Source: Cylindrotheca closterium (Eukaryota; Bacillariophyta; Bacillariophyceae; Bacillariales; Bacillariaceae). From it: 64,000 bases of DNA. Positions 10,301 to 18,444 of this stretch are shown one piece after another (the stretch's first letter is position 1; each line of letters opens with the position of its first letter). Position numbers and translations under genes: made by a program. The stretch is from positions 8,370 through 72,369 of the forward strand of contig CAKOGP040002402.1 of the NCBI GenBank assembly GCA_933822405.4, given 5' to 3'. Under the pieces are notes generated by a model. It was not told the DNA's origin and did not search any database. It saw nothing but the letters and a program-made list of their open reading frames with translations.

Positions 10301-11754
10301 TGCGAGGTGTTTGGTCAATGAAACGAAAACGCCGTGTTGGAACTGGCGAAATTTACAAATGGAAGGCACGACTATGCATTGATGGGAGTTCACAAGAAAA
10401 AGGCGTGAATTACTGGGATACGTATTCACCAGTTGTTGCATGGGAAACGATTCGAAGCCTACTAACACTCGCTATAATGAATGGTTGGACAACGCGACAG
10501 ATCGACTTTGTCCTTGCATTCCCACAAGCAGAAGTTGAATGCCCAATGTACATGGAAATTCCGCGAGAATGCTATGTGGACGGGTCAGAGTACAACGAAC
10601 AAAACGTTCTTTTATTAAAGAAGAACCTTTACGGGGCCAAGCAGGCGGGCAAGGTATGGTTCGATTTTCTCCGAAAGGGGCTGAAGGACATCGGTTTCAA
10701 ACAATCGAAGGTCGACAAAGCAGTCTTCTATAAGGGCGAGACAATTTTTATCGTTTATGTGGACGATGCAATTTTGATGGGTCCAAACGGACGCGAAATT
10801 AATGACGTCATCAAACGGCTCGGACAAAAGTACAAATTAACGGACGAAGGCGATTTGAACGAATATCTCGGAATCAAAATGACCAAGACGAGCGAAGGTC
10901 GAGAATTGACCCAACCCGCCTTGATCCAACGCATTCTTGAAACGGTAAACATCGACCTGGACCGCGGAGCACGACGAGAAGTCAGAACACCAGCAAACAA
11001 AGTTTTACACAAAGATGAAGGTGGGCTAACGCGTCAACTTCATTGGGACTACCGTTCTGTAATTGGAATGCTAAATTGGCTGGCAAGATCGACGCGACCT
11101 GAATTGATCTTTGCGGTCTCTCAAGTCGGACGATTCATGGCCTTTCCCAAGAGATCCCACGAGGATGCCGTAATGAGAATCTGCTGTTACCTTCGCGACA
11201 CACGCGACAAGGGTATGTTCATGAAGCCAAAATCTGGAAAGGGCTTTGAAGTATATGCGGACGCAGATTTTGCAGGCGGCTTCAACAAACACAGCGCCGA
11301 AGACCCAGCAACTGCAAAATCGCGAACAGCTTACCATATCATGTTTAACAATTGCTTGATCTATTCACATTCCAAGATGCAGACAGAGATCGCTTTAAGC
11401 ACCACGGAGGCCGAATACATCTGTCTTTCCCAGGCACTGCGAACTGTGCTCGTTTTAATCCGATTTTTCAAAGAACTCGCAAAGAGAATCAAATCTTTCA
11501 ACTATACCAAACCGATTTTCAAATGTAAAGCTTTCGAGGACAATAATGGAGCAATCGAACTCGCGACAGCCGACAAACTTCGCCCACGCACCAAACACAT
11601 TAACATCAAGTATCATCACTTCAAGAAGTCGGTCCGCAAAGGGGAAGTTTCCATTCAGAAAATCGACACAAAAGATCAATTGGCCGATATCGGAACAAAA
11701 CCACTCGACGCCGCCACCTTCGTTGCTCTCCGCTACCTCCTTATCGGTTGGTAA
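7351..11754 (+). CDS. pol: Retrotransposon Pol polyprotein (PR-IN-RT-RH), probably made by UGA readthrough
   Basis: Open from directly after the gag UGA to TAA at 11752-11754, in the same frame as gag and with no early in-frame ATG before codon 32, so a Gag-Pol fusion is expected. Aspartic protease: VGVDSCTSST (7474-7503), where the usual Gly of D-S/T-G is Cys. Integrase: H-x4-H then CPGCQFGK zinc site (8229-8352), core Asp in SVDTMSS, Asp in HCDNGVF and Glu in NGKAEKRIRDLRD. A long repeated spacer follows (9240-10020). Reverse transcriptase: QIDFVLAFPQAEVE, LYGAKQAGKVWFDFL and the catalytic YVDD (10756-10767). RNase H: YADADFAGG, STTEAEYICLSQ and a C-terminal DQLADIGTKPL. All catalytic blocks appear intact. 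Confidence 0.93.
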   Translation, partial: RQGKQIIDLSSVEDIKTELHLKSYQAHICRAMNATFEHDSIPVGVDSCTSSTVGGIRHLFVGKLTPVKGMKLEGASGSIPIVAKGTLQLVFADDNGHTHQHLIHDAYYAPRLKLTLLSPRQWSKQGPTKRKGMEPIRNFNVCGDTVELRFENNCVRTVPFDSETNLPLLMTKPGYSSFSSHLKSQHITAQEARIRPTALTFQDLHLPDGTHPNPPSERQCQDCDPKEKDPFDLHGTTAPSLAKTFVDNFEEPPAVLEDFNFESLLTGEWDDTAPEATLPSLNETDKKTLLLRWHYRLGHMPFKHLKASAKEGLIDRRLATIKEFPFCPGCQFGKATRRQWRHRSKKKDGSRKTPRQATKPGSVVSVDTMSSTSVPGLMPQLRGHPTIARFHYATVFVDHYSDLDYVHLHQYNDANSVLEAKLAFERHANSYGVRIQHYHCDNGVFADNSFKAACKAAHQTHTFCGVNAHHQNGKAEKRIRDLRDSARSMLLLAKHNWPAAITAHLWGFAMVYASQIRNSTLREGEHRTALQKFVDSDDKPNVNVFHTFGCPIYNLDPKLQSGSSLENKWCDRARIGIFLGLSREHANSVSLVLNPDTGLTSPQFHVTHDERFETTDIPAMKNIGRWQGLTRIHEKRSTKKPKANKRRKISHTQVPESSGTETPTSEPIDERGHLQAKRHELSTPTSETIDERGHLEAQSRQLSTTERNGQDRLAQTGGTGNPRDTSRNVLPQRENGKPSPRDTSLLPQRENPRDNGKDLLPQRESYRDTSSLLPQLSHQTQSREMRENRRTTSTHSLPPSSRKAEGQTQGREMRESQRDTSPNLLPRLSRKAEGPTTPLLDSGTFKHPALQREDNAGTRTIQALKTHESLSQKRKRGRDDGEENTASTLDQKRLEFELTLRSYRTVIAREVHAEELVDECITANPMAFAATLADEDTMYLHQAKKERDWIHFHTAMVKEIEDHTKGGHWEIVPRKSMPQGHKAMRGVWSMKRKRRVGTGEIYKWKARLCIDGSSQEKGVNYWDTYSPVVAWETIRSLLTLAIMNGWTTRQIDFVLAFPQAEVECPMYMEIPRECYVDGSEYNEQNVLLLKKNLYGAKQAGKVWFDFLRKGLKDIGFKQSKVDKAVFYKGETIFIVYVDDAILMGPNGREINDVIKRLGQKYKLTDEGDLNEYLGIKMTKTSEGRELTQPALIQRILETVNIDLDRGARREVRTPANKVLHKDEGGLTRQLHWDYRSVIGMLNWLARSTRPELIFAVSQVGRFMAFPKRSHEDAVMRICCYLRDTRDKGMFMKPKSGKGFEVYADADFAGGFNKHSAEDPATAKSRTAYHIMFNNCLIYSHSKMQTEIALSTTEAEYICLSQALRTVLVLIRFFKELAKRIKSFNYTKPIFKCKAFEDNNGAIELATADKLRPRTKHINIKYHHFKKSVRKGEVSIQKIDTKDQLADIGTKPLDAATFVALRYLLIGW

Positions 11755-11779
11755 CATTTTGGTCATTACTTCCTTTCCC

Positions 11780-11788
11780 AAGAGGGAG
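11780..11788 (+). promoter_or_regulatory. Polypurine tract of the retroelement
   Basis: AAGAGGGAG immediately before the 3' LTR; the expected start point for plus-strand DNA synthesis. Near copies (CAGAGGGAG) recur inside pol around 9546-9640 and 9900. Confidence 0.75.
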
Positions 11789-11974
11789 TGTTGGAATATT
11801 CGGACCCAGAGTCTGTACGCCGACCTAACGGAAGATGGGAGAATGAATAATGACCTCAAGAAAGGACGTCAAGAGAAGGGATCTCTTGACATCACAACTC
11901 ATCAACTATATCTCTCTATATAACTTAACTACATAATCATATCGATCCTACCTGAAATCCATTAGATTCACACA
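11789..11974 (+). repeat. 3' LTR (186 bp)
   Basis: Identical to the 5' LTR by eye. It is followed by the right TAGTG target duplication at 11975-11979 and is the nearest transposon sequence to the downstream transporter gene, so it may contribute promoter or terminator activity there. Confidence 0.95.
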
Positions 11975-12330
11975 TAGTGCAGTTTCATTTCATAATTGCT
12001 TCCTTCCCGTTGACCCATTCGATTGAGAAGATTCGCATTCAGATTCATTTTTTGGCAGCATTTGACTGGCCAAGACATTCCCGCCGTAGATCTTGTACCA
12101 AAACCTACAAAAGTTCCGAAATGCGTTCTGCTTCCACCACGGATGCAGACGCACAGTAGTAGTACGTGTACCAGTAGTAGTGCAGTTGCAACACAGACCG
12201 CAATTTTCGTCGTACCAGGTACCTGGTACTGGTATTCACGCGTTGTTGCAGTGCATGTGCTTGTGCTTGTGCTTGTTTTTTATATAAAAAAGTATAATAA
12301 TTCCGCATCAAAACGTATTTACCCATTACA

Positions 12331-12400
12331 ACAAACAAACAAACAAACAAACAAACAAACAAACAGACAAACAAACAGATAAACAGATAAACAAACAAAA
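12331..12400. repeat. (ACAA)n microsatellite in 5' leader
   Basis: About 70 bp of ACAA/ACAG/ATAA tetranucleotide units ending a dozen bases before the ATG of the CDF gene, so it likely lies in the 5' UTR. The preceding part contains a GTACCAGGTACCTGGTAC palindrome (12216-12233). Confidence 0.85.
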
Positions 12401-12411
12401 ACTACATCAAA

Positions 12412-13879
12412 ATGTCATACGAAGACAGCACAACGCCTCTTTCGGAAGCTGGTAATGAGCAACCACAATCTTACACTGGTGAAGCGGATCTTAACTTTAG
12501 CAGTCTCAATGACTACATCAAACAAACCTATGGCGGAATCAATGGCCTTCCTGCCGTTGTCAGTCCAGAAGAACAGCCTGCAGCTGTGGAAGAATCGCTT
12601 CCTTTCTGTTTGCCGTCTCCCTTTTCCATTGTTGGAGATGGCAGTGACGAGGACGAATCCTCCTGGTCTCTCAAGAGCAATCAGAACAGCAGTTTCAATG
12701 AAAACGATGATTCCACCATTGGTCGTTCTGCTGGCAAATGGACGTTGCGAAGAATCGCCCTCGATTTGAGTTTGTACATGAACTTGTTCATTACTTTTGC
12801 CAAATTCATTGCCTACATTGATACGTTCTCCTTGTCAGTGTTGGCTGCTTTATTGGACAGTGTTTTGGATGTGGTATCGCAGTTTGTGCTGAATTATACC
12901 GAAAAGCACTCTTCTATGCAACGATCGTCGGCCTTTTATCCTGCTGGGGCTAGTCGATTGGAACCGATTGGAGTTTTGACTTGTGCCGCTTTAATGGGTA
13001 TGGCATCTTTTGAAGTCTTGAAGGAATCAGGAACTGCCTTGTTCTACAAAACCAACACTCTCGAAGGCATGGATCTGAAAGATGAAATTCTTTCCTTTTG
13101 GAGTATGGTAGCCATTATTGTCATCAAACTTTTCTTGTATTTCCTGTGCAAGCGCGCAAACCACAAGGCGGCTACTGTCACTTCCAAGCGGGCGCTTCAA
13201 TTGGCGGACCCTACTTTGGAGGCACTTGCTCAAGATCACTGGAATGATACCTTGAGTAACGGTGTGGCTGCCATTGCATTGATCTTTGCTCTCTATGCCG
13301 ATTCCCTCTGGTTCTTGGATCCTATTGGTGCCATTCTGATCTCATTATACATTATCTGGAGTTGGTACGAGACTGGAAAGGATCAAATTGAACAATTGAC
13401 GTAAGTTTCTTGATGATCATGTTGATGATTGCTACGATGTTGATGATATTATTACTTGACATATGGGCTGTATCTGACAACTTTACAACTTTTTACCCAA
13501 TCAATCGCTTGCTCATGATTCGTGATGCAGTGGAAAGTCCGCACCACAGGAATTCATTGACGAGCTCTATGAACTAGCTGAAATTTTTGATCAACGCATG
13601 CAAGTGGACACCATCAGAGCCTATCACTTTGGGCCCAAGTTCTTGGTGGAATTGGAAGTCGTCATGCCCGAGAATACTCCATTGAAAACAAGTCATGACG
13701 CTGGAATGGAGCTACAGTATGAAATTGAAGCTCAAGAAGAAGTGGAACGGTGTTTTGTCCATATTGATTATGAGACGAGAGATTATGATGAGCACGTCGT
13801 TAGCAAGGTTCCCGAATTGAGGGAGCAGTTGCTAAGGCGAAGAAGGCAGCAAGCCTTTCAACGTCATTCGAGTGTGTAG
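12412..13879 (+). CDS. Cation diffusion facilitator, Mn-type (CDF/MTP family)
   Basis: Two exons, 12412-13400 and 13531-13879, joined over a 130-bp GTAAGT...TGCAG intron, giving 445 aa. A cytosolic acidic N-tail of about 105 residues precedes the membrane part. The two metal-site motifs are D149-S-V-L-D153 in the second helix and D275-HWN-D279 in the fifth; DxxxD in both positions is the signature of Mn-preferring CDFs (plant MTP8-11 group), while Zn types carry HxxxD. The C-terminal cytosolic domain, encoded mainly by exon 2, contains MQVDTIRAYHFGPKFLVELE and FVHIDYETRDYDEHVVSK, which are typical of that group. Expected role: proton-coupled Mn export to an internal compartment or out of the cell. 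A fresh copia element lies 430 bp upstream and may affect its expression. Confidence 0.93.
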
Positions 13880-14393
13880 TAGAATCTGTATGTAGTATAA
13901 CATCCATATAACATCCATTAGTAGATGGATATGGATATATATGGTTCAGCATCAACAATGCTGGTACGGATTCTAGGATGTTGAAGATGATCCACCAAAG
14001 AAGTATTGGGGCTGCCAAATACCAGTACTGTACTTTTGCATACTCCAATCCCTGTATACTTGAAGTATCTACAGCTATGGTAACTTTTGTCAACTGACGT
14101 CACTTTCATCGCAAAATTCGACGCATCCCGGTGCCGTGGTCGCGAAGATTATGCGGAACCCTTCCAAGGAATAAGGTGGAGGAACTAGTTCCGATGTGGC
14201 GTTATATATATGTCATGAGATCTTTTTAATGTTGCATTTTCCGACAACTTTGTGCCGTCCTTTACCACCCCCCTCGCAAACTGATGCGGACTTAATTTAC
14301 TGTCAATAAAACAGCTACAGTCCAGCTATACTGGTACTGTAACTAACTAACAGCGAGCGATTCAACACAACAAGACAACAATATTGTCGTACA
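13880..14393. other. Spacer between CDF and LOV genes
   Basis: About 510 bp with no gene. It holds short direct repeats of the type ACATCCAT near 13905-13930, and a Cys-poor minus-strand frame that was not accepted. Confidence 0.4.
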
Positions 14394-14924
14394 ATGGTAG
14401 CCCAAGCAGAAGAAGCTGTGCGAGAAGCAGAAGTGGAAGACATTCATCAAGACATACATCTCGTAGAACCGCAGTGGGAAAACACCATTCCCGATGACCT
14501 CGTTGATCATCCTTTGTTGCTGGCCATGCAAGAGTCGCACAGTCCGTTTTTGATAACCGATCCCCGTCTACCTGGAAATCCCATCATTTACATTAACAAT
14601 GGCTTTCTAGACATGACTGGTTACTCTCAAACCCGAGTGTTGGGTCGAAATTGCCGATTCATGCAAGGACCTGAAACTGATCCTGTGGTCGTGGCCAAAC
14701 TGCGAGATGCCGTGGACGATGGGCGCGACATCACTGTCACATTGCTGAATTATCGAGCAGATGGGTCTACTTTTTACAATCACATTATCATTAGCACAGT
14801 CAAGGACCCTGAATCCAAGGAGGTCAAGTATTTCTTGGGTCTGACAGAGGAAGTTTCGACACCCCATGGTCAACCAAGATTGGTTTCAATGCCCGTTAGT
14901 GACCCAGAGGAAAGCGAAAGCTAG
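14394..14924 (+). CDS. Short LOV-domain blue-light photoreceptor
   Basis: Single-exon protein of 176 residues made almost wholly of one LOV/PAS domain (about residues 38-155). The flavin motif reads GRNCRFMQG at 84-92, with the photoactive Cys87 and the Asn and Gln residues that contact FMN. NYRADGSTFYNH at 119-130 supplies further FMN-binding Asn residues. There is no bZIP region, so it is not an aureochrome, and no kinase, F-box or output domain, so it matches the stand-alone short LOV class in which N- and C-terminal extensions signal through dimer changes. The N-terminal 35 residues are acidic and the tail is Ser/Glu-rich. Identity of the domain is firm; its partner is unknown. Confidence 0.92.
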   Translation: MVAQAEEAVREAEVEDIHQDIHLVEPQWENTIPDDLVDHPLLLAMQESHSPFLITDPRLPGNPIIYINNGFLDMTGYSQTRVLGRNCRFMQGPETDPVVVAKLRDAVDDGRDITVTLLNYRADGSTFYNHIIISTVKDPESKEVKYFLGLTEEVSTPHGQPRLVSMPVSDPEESES

Positions 14925-15952
14925 CATTGCCAAACGGAGGCTGACAGTTGCATTGGGCCAATCGCGCCATATATATATGTCACTGATCGTCTCCCTTCCA
15001 TTTTTGCTAATATGTCACATAATGACAGACCAAGCCGGACCAAACATGAATGACCCATATACCGTCCTATAATGAACAAAGAGTCTCGCTTCGTAACTGA
15101 TGTTACAATTGCCCTAACCTTTCTTTTATAGAGAAATGTAAATATGAGACAACATTTAAGAACCTAACTATCTGTCTTGTCATTGTTGGTAATACTAATA
15201 CTAATATGATCAGAGTAACGCAGTATAGCATGAACGGCAGTAAAACAAAGCCCTTTCGCAGATCGGCGAATGGCATGCGGTGGACCACGGTGAGAAGTCA
15301 TCTGGAGTGTTATGGGAAGACTCGCGTTCGAAACATCAATCGGTTTGAGGTTAAACAGCATGCTGATGTTTGAATGATGGTTTCGAATAGCAGATGGATG
15401 ACAGATTCATTCGATCTACAGTACTAATGCGTTTATGTATGGAGTAGTATTAATACTAAGACTTACTAATTCGTTTATCTATCTAAGACTCACGTTTGGG
15501 GCATCAATCGTTTTGGGGTTTAGTATTGTGATGATGTTTCGATGAAGGTTGAGTCAGATCACAAATATATCTAGGAGTACTAATTCGAGGTGAGGTGGTA
15601 CTGTGATAGATGGATGGATGGACTAGGTTTTTTAAAAAGGATAAAAGATGCAATTCGGGTTGTTGTTATTATTATTATTATTATTATTATAGCCCAATAT
15701 ATATTTTATATTTCTTGGTAAGGAATTAGCGATACAAGGTTTATCTTGCTCTCGTTCTTCTTCTTCGATGTTCAAAAATAAGAATCCCAAGCGTGTATGA
15801 ATGTAGTTGTGCGGTTGATGATGCAATGGTTTCATAGTCAAGTGGTGATAGTGTTGATAATTGTGGTGACATTGTCGTATGCTGGAAAGGTGTGATCGTA
15901 TTTCATCAGCTGATAATTAGCCAACGTGCAAGCAAGCCTTGCTGATGATGTT
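14925..15952. other. Spacer with TTA microsatellite
   Basis: About 1 kb with no supported gene. A (TTA)n tract lies at 15661-15691. Two partly similar blocks near 15310-15360 and 15485-15550 (CATCAATCG and TTTGGGGTT/TTTGAGGTT, followed by GATGTTT) look like an old local duplication. Confidence 0.4.
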
Positions 15953-16852
15953 TCAGCGAAAATGAAGACGTTCGAAGTCTCCAACAATCTGCTCTGCTGG
16001 TTCTTTGTAGCTCCGTGGCTGTAGCTGAAAGAGTGATTCAGAAAATGGAACTACGAAATCCAATCCAGGTCTACTCTTGTTGGGCTGAAAGCATAGCGGG
16101 TGCTTGGTCTTGTAATAGTCGCCATATGGATTTGCCCTTCGTTCATGTCTCTTTCGATTGTTGGACTTGCCAGAAGCCCGGGCACTGAGAGGAACAGTCT
16201 TATTGGGTAGTACTCTTCGTAGTTGCTTATCAGGCAAGGCCATGTCTACAAAGTGTCCCCATGGTTCAGCTGAAGATTCCATGGCTGGTGGGAGTAGACT
16301 CGATGTGGGGGTTGAGACTAGGCATCGCTGAGGATCCAAGGCCACACCCGAAACAGGTGAAACTGGTGCCGAATGAGGGCGCCTGGGGGACAGAAGACCA
16401 GATTCTCGGTTGGCATCATCCATTCCAAGTGTATTGGCCAAGTCCACAAGAGATAGACTGGGCATGTGTCGTGCAAGGAGTCGTGGTTTGTGAGAAGAGG
16501 TGGATCGGCAGAGTCGTACTTCTTTGGTACCCTCTCCGCGTGTTTGTTCTGAGTTAGAATGTTGTTCTGCTGATTGATGCAAGGGCATTAACACATGTTC
16601 CAAGTCCGAAGAAGAGGAGCTACAAGCATCAGAATGCCCATCTTCAAAGGAAACCATTCGAGGAGGTGCCGACATGGATGTGGCAAAATTTGTGGTGCTT
16701 CGCATGCTTTGAAGAGTGGAGGGAGAAGGAGCAAGTCCTCCTCGGTGTCCACAATGGAAATCATGGTATTGGAGTCTAGCTTGTGTTGACTTTGGCATGA
16801 ATCTAGTTTTGTGATTGTGTTTGATATGAGGAGTTCGTTTGTTTTCCGGCAA
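15953..16852 (-). CDS. Hypothetical Ser/Pro-rich protein, 299 aa
   Basis: Single-exon minus-strand frame with protein-like composition throughout. Most of it looks disordered (poly-Ser at about residues 76-82, SPRRPHSAPVSPVSG at about 158-172). Two short segments look conserved: SLSLVDLANTLGMDDA and PWGHFVDMALPDKQL. A basic patch KSNNRKRHERRANPYGDYY follows at about residue 230. The WGHFVDM-type motif recurs in many uncharacterised diatom proteins in my memory, but I cannot assign a function. No signal peptide or membrane span is seen. The arginine-rich patch may be a nuclear signal. Confidence 0.65.
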   Translation of the reverse strand: MPENKRTPHIKHNHKTRFMPKSTQARLQYHDFHCGHRGGLAPSPSTLQSMRSTTNFATSMSAPPRMVSFEDGHSDACSSSSSDLEHVLMPLHQSAEQHSNSEQTRGEGTKEVRLCRSTSSHKPRLLARHMPSLSLVDLANTLGMDDANRESGLLSPRRPHSAPVSPVSGVALDPQRCLVSTPTSSLLPPAMESSAEPWGHFVDMALPDKQLRRVLPNKTVPLSARASGKSNNRKRHERRANPYGDYYKTKHPLCFQPNKSRPGLDFVVPFSESLFQLQPRSYKEPAEQIVGDFERLHFR

Positions 16853-18444
16853 CCGGATGTATTAGTGACACTTTGGATGTCACTGATTCAACGGTTTGAA
16901 AATTTCTTCAGAACGCTTCCGCACTGAGATTGGAACGAGATAGGTAAAGGGTAAAGGAAAGGGCCTTGTTTTGTAGATACGAGTTGCTGGTTGTCTACAA
17001 AAGCAAAAGAGTGTGAAGGTAGTTGTCAGTTTGTTTGCAATCAAATCAACTCCGTTCTGATTGTGATCGGTTGACAGTTGACAGTCGACATATGTGCAGT
17101 TGACAGCCAAGCATAATAGTCACGCGTTCGCAGCCAATTGTTTTCGAAAACCAAAAAAACGCGACTTGCTTTCCAACAAATTATCTAGCCTCTGATCGAC
17201 GCAGGTGTCTAAATCCAATAGCCAAAAAACTCTTCGAGTTGCTGTCGAGAGAAGGTGTCAATAGAGAATGACGATTCGAACTCAGATGTCAATGGTTTCG
17301 TCGGATTCTGACACCATCCGTTAAAAAAACAACCCAAAGATCCGAACCTACCGGTAGTCTGAACCTTTGGTCATTTTCGAGAGATTTAGCGGCACTTCGG
17401 GTGATAAGGTCTGTCACGCCAACTGGCGAGAGATTATATATGATACGTGGACTGTTCGCTTGGTTCTCCGCCATCAGGCGGAGGTGAGGAATGGATCAGA
17501 ACTTGAGTTCAAAGAACCACAAAAGAAAAGCATACGGCACCTCCTCAACAAGAAAGTGGTGTCTCTCAAAGGATACCGGTACAACAAAGAGATCTTTTTT
17601 CGCATCGCACAGCAGCTGTTTAGCCTCCTCTCTTCCGGTATTCCCTCGAAACCAATCCGCAACGTCATTAGATCTTATAGGCCACTCGTATTGACGTAGT
17701 TGCTGGCCAGGACACGAGGATTCGAATGCGAATCGCAGTACAGCAACGTCTTCTTCTTTACGATAAGAAGAGACAAGACTGACCACAACCATTCTTCACA
17801 TCAGAAGAAATAACGATTCATACGGTAGATAGATAAAATAGGTACAGCAGGTCATCTGCTCGTGAGGAATTCTGCTCGAAACATCCAACAATTCTTCTCC
17901 CTTGATCCATACGAACGCACAATGATACCCTTTAAAAGGTAATACAGTACGCTAATCCAATGATAGAATCTTATATCTCAGTTGGAATGCAAGTCCAATG
18001 ATAGTCTCATACGGTACCAGGTACGGTAAATCTGCTCGAAACGTCCAACATTTCTTTTCCCTTGATCCATGCGAGCGCACATCAAGTCTCAATTGGATGA
18101 TGACCCGCAACGATAGTCTAATAATACGGTATGATACTATAATATACTGTACATCACGATAATTCAAAAGTCCAACATTCCTAAAATATTAGTTTAGAAA
18201 CTAAGATAAATAAATCCCCAAACGGAAGTTGGATACATCGTAGTGGTGGCCACTTCATCGTGAAGTGAGTTGCCCACGAGTAGTGCACTAGGTCAAGCTT
18301 TCCAAAAGCTTGGGCTGTGTCACTTTTCCCTGTAGTATTGTTGTTGTTGTTGTTGTCGTTGTTCTTGTATGTCTCATTGTTTTCAAAACAATGAGTATAA
18401 TAAATAAATCGGATGATCATATTCTTCATAAGAAGAAGCCATGC
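16853..18444. other. Spacer with an imperfect ~50-bp direct repeat
   Basis: No firm gene over 1.6 kb. A block starting CTGCTCGAAACATCCAACA at about 17872-17922 recurs as CTGCTCGAAACGTCCAACA at about 18032-18081, each followed by CCTTGATCCATnCGAnCGCAC. A (GTT)n tract is at about 18338-18363. Weak opposing frames at 17367-17792 were not accepted. Confidence 0.4.

Larger units (their letters stand above)
5282..11974 (+). mobile_element. Complete Ty1/copia LTR retrotransposon (diatom CoDi-like)
   Basis: The 6,693-bp element is bounded by two 186-bp LTRs that read the same base for base, with TG...CA ends and TAGTG target duplications. Inside it is a gag frame (5506-7350) followed in the same frame, after one UGA, by a pol frame (7351-11754) ordered protease, integrase, reverse transcriptase, RNase H, which is the copia order. 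A purine tract AAGAGGGAG (about 11780-11788) abuts the 3' LTR and serves as polypurine tract. No TGG-type primer-binding site follows the 5' LTR; the sequence there starts CGCTCCCTCTGCG, so priming may use an internal tRNA fragment, as in some copia elements (inference). Identical LTRs and open frames indicate a very recent and possibly still competent insertion, about 430 bp upstream of the CDF transporter start codon. Confidence 0.96.
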
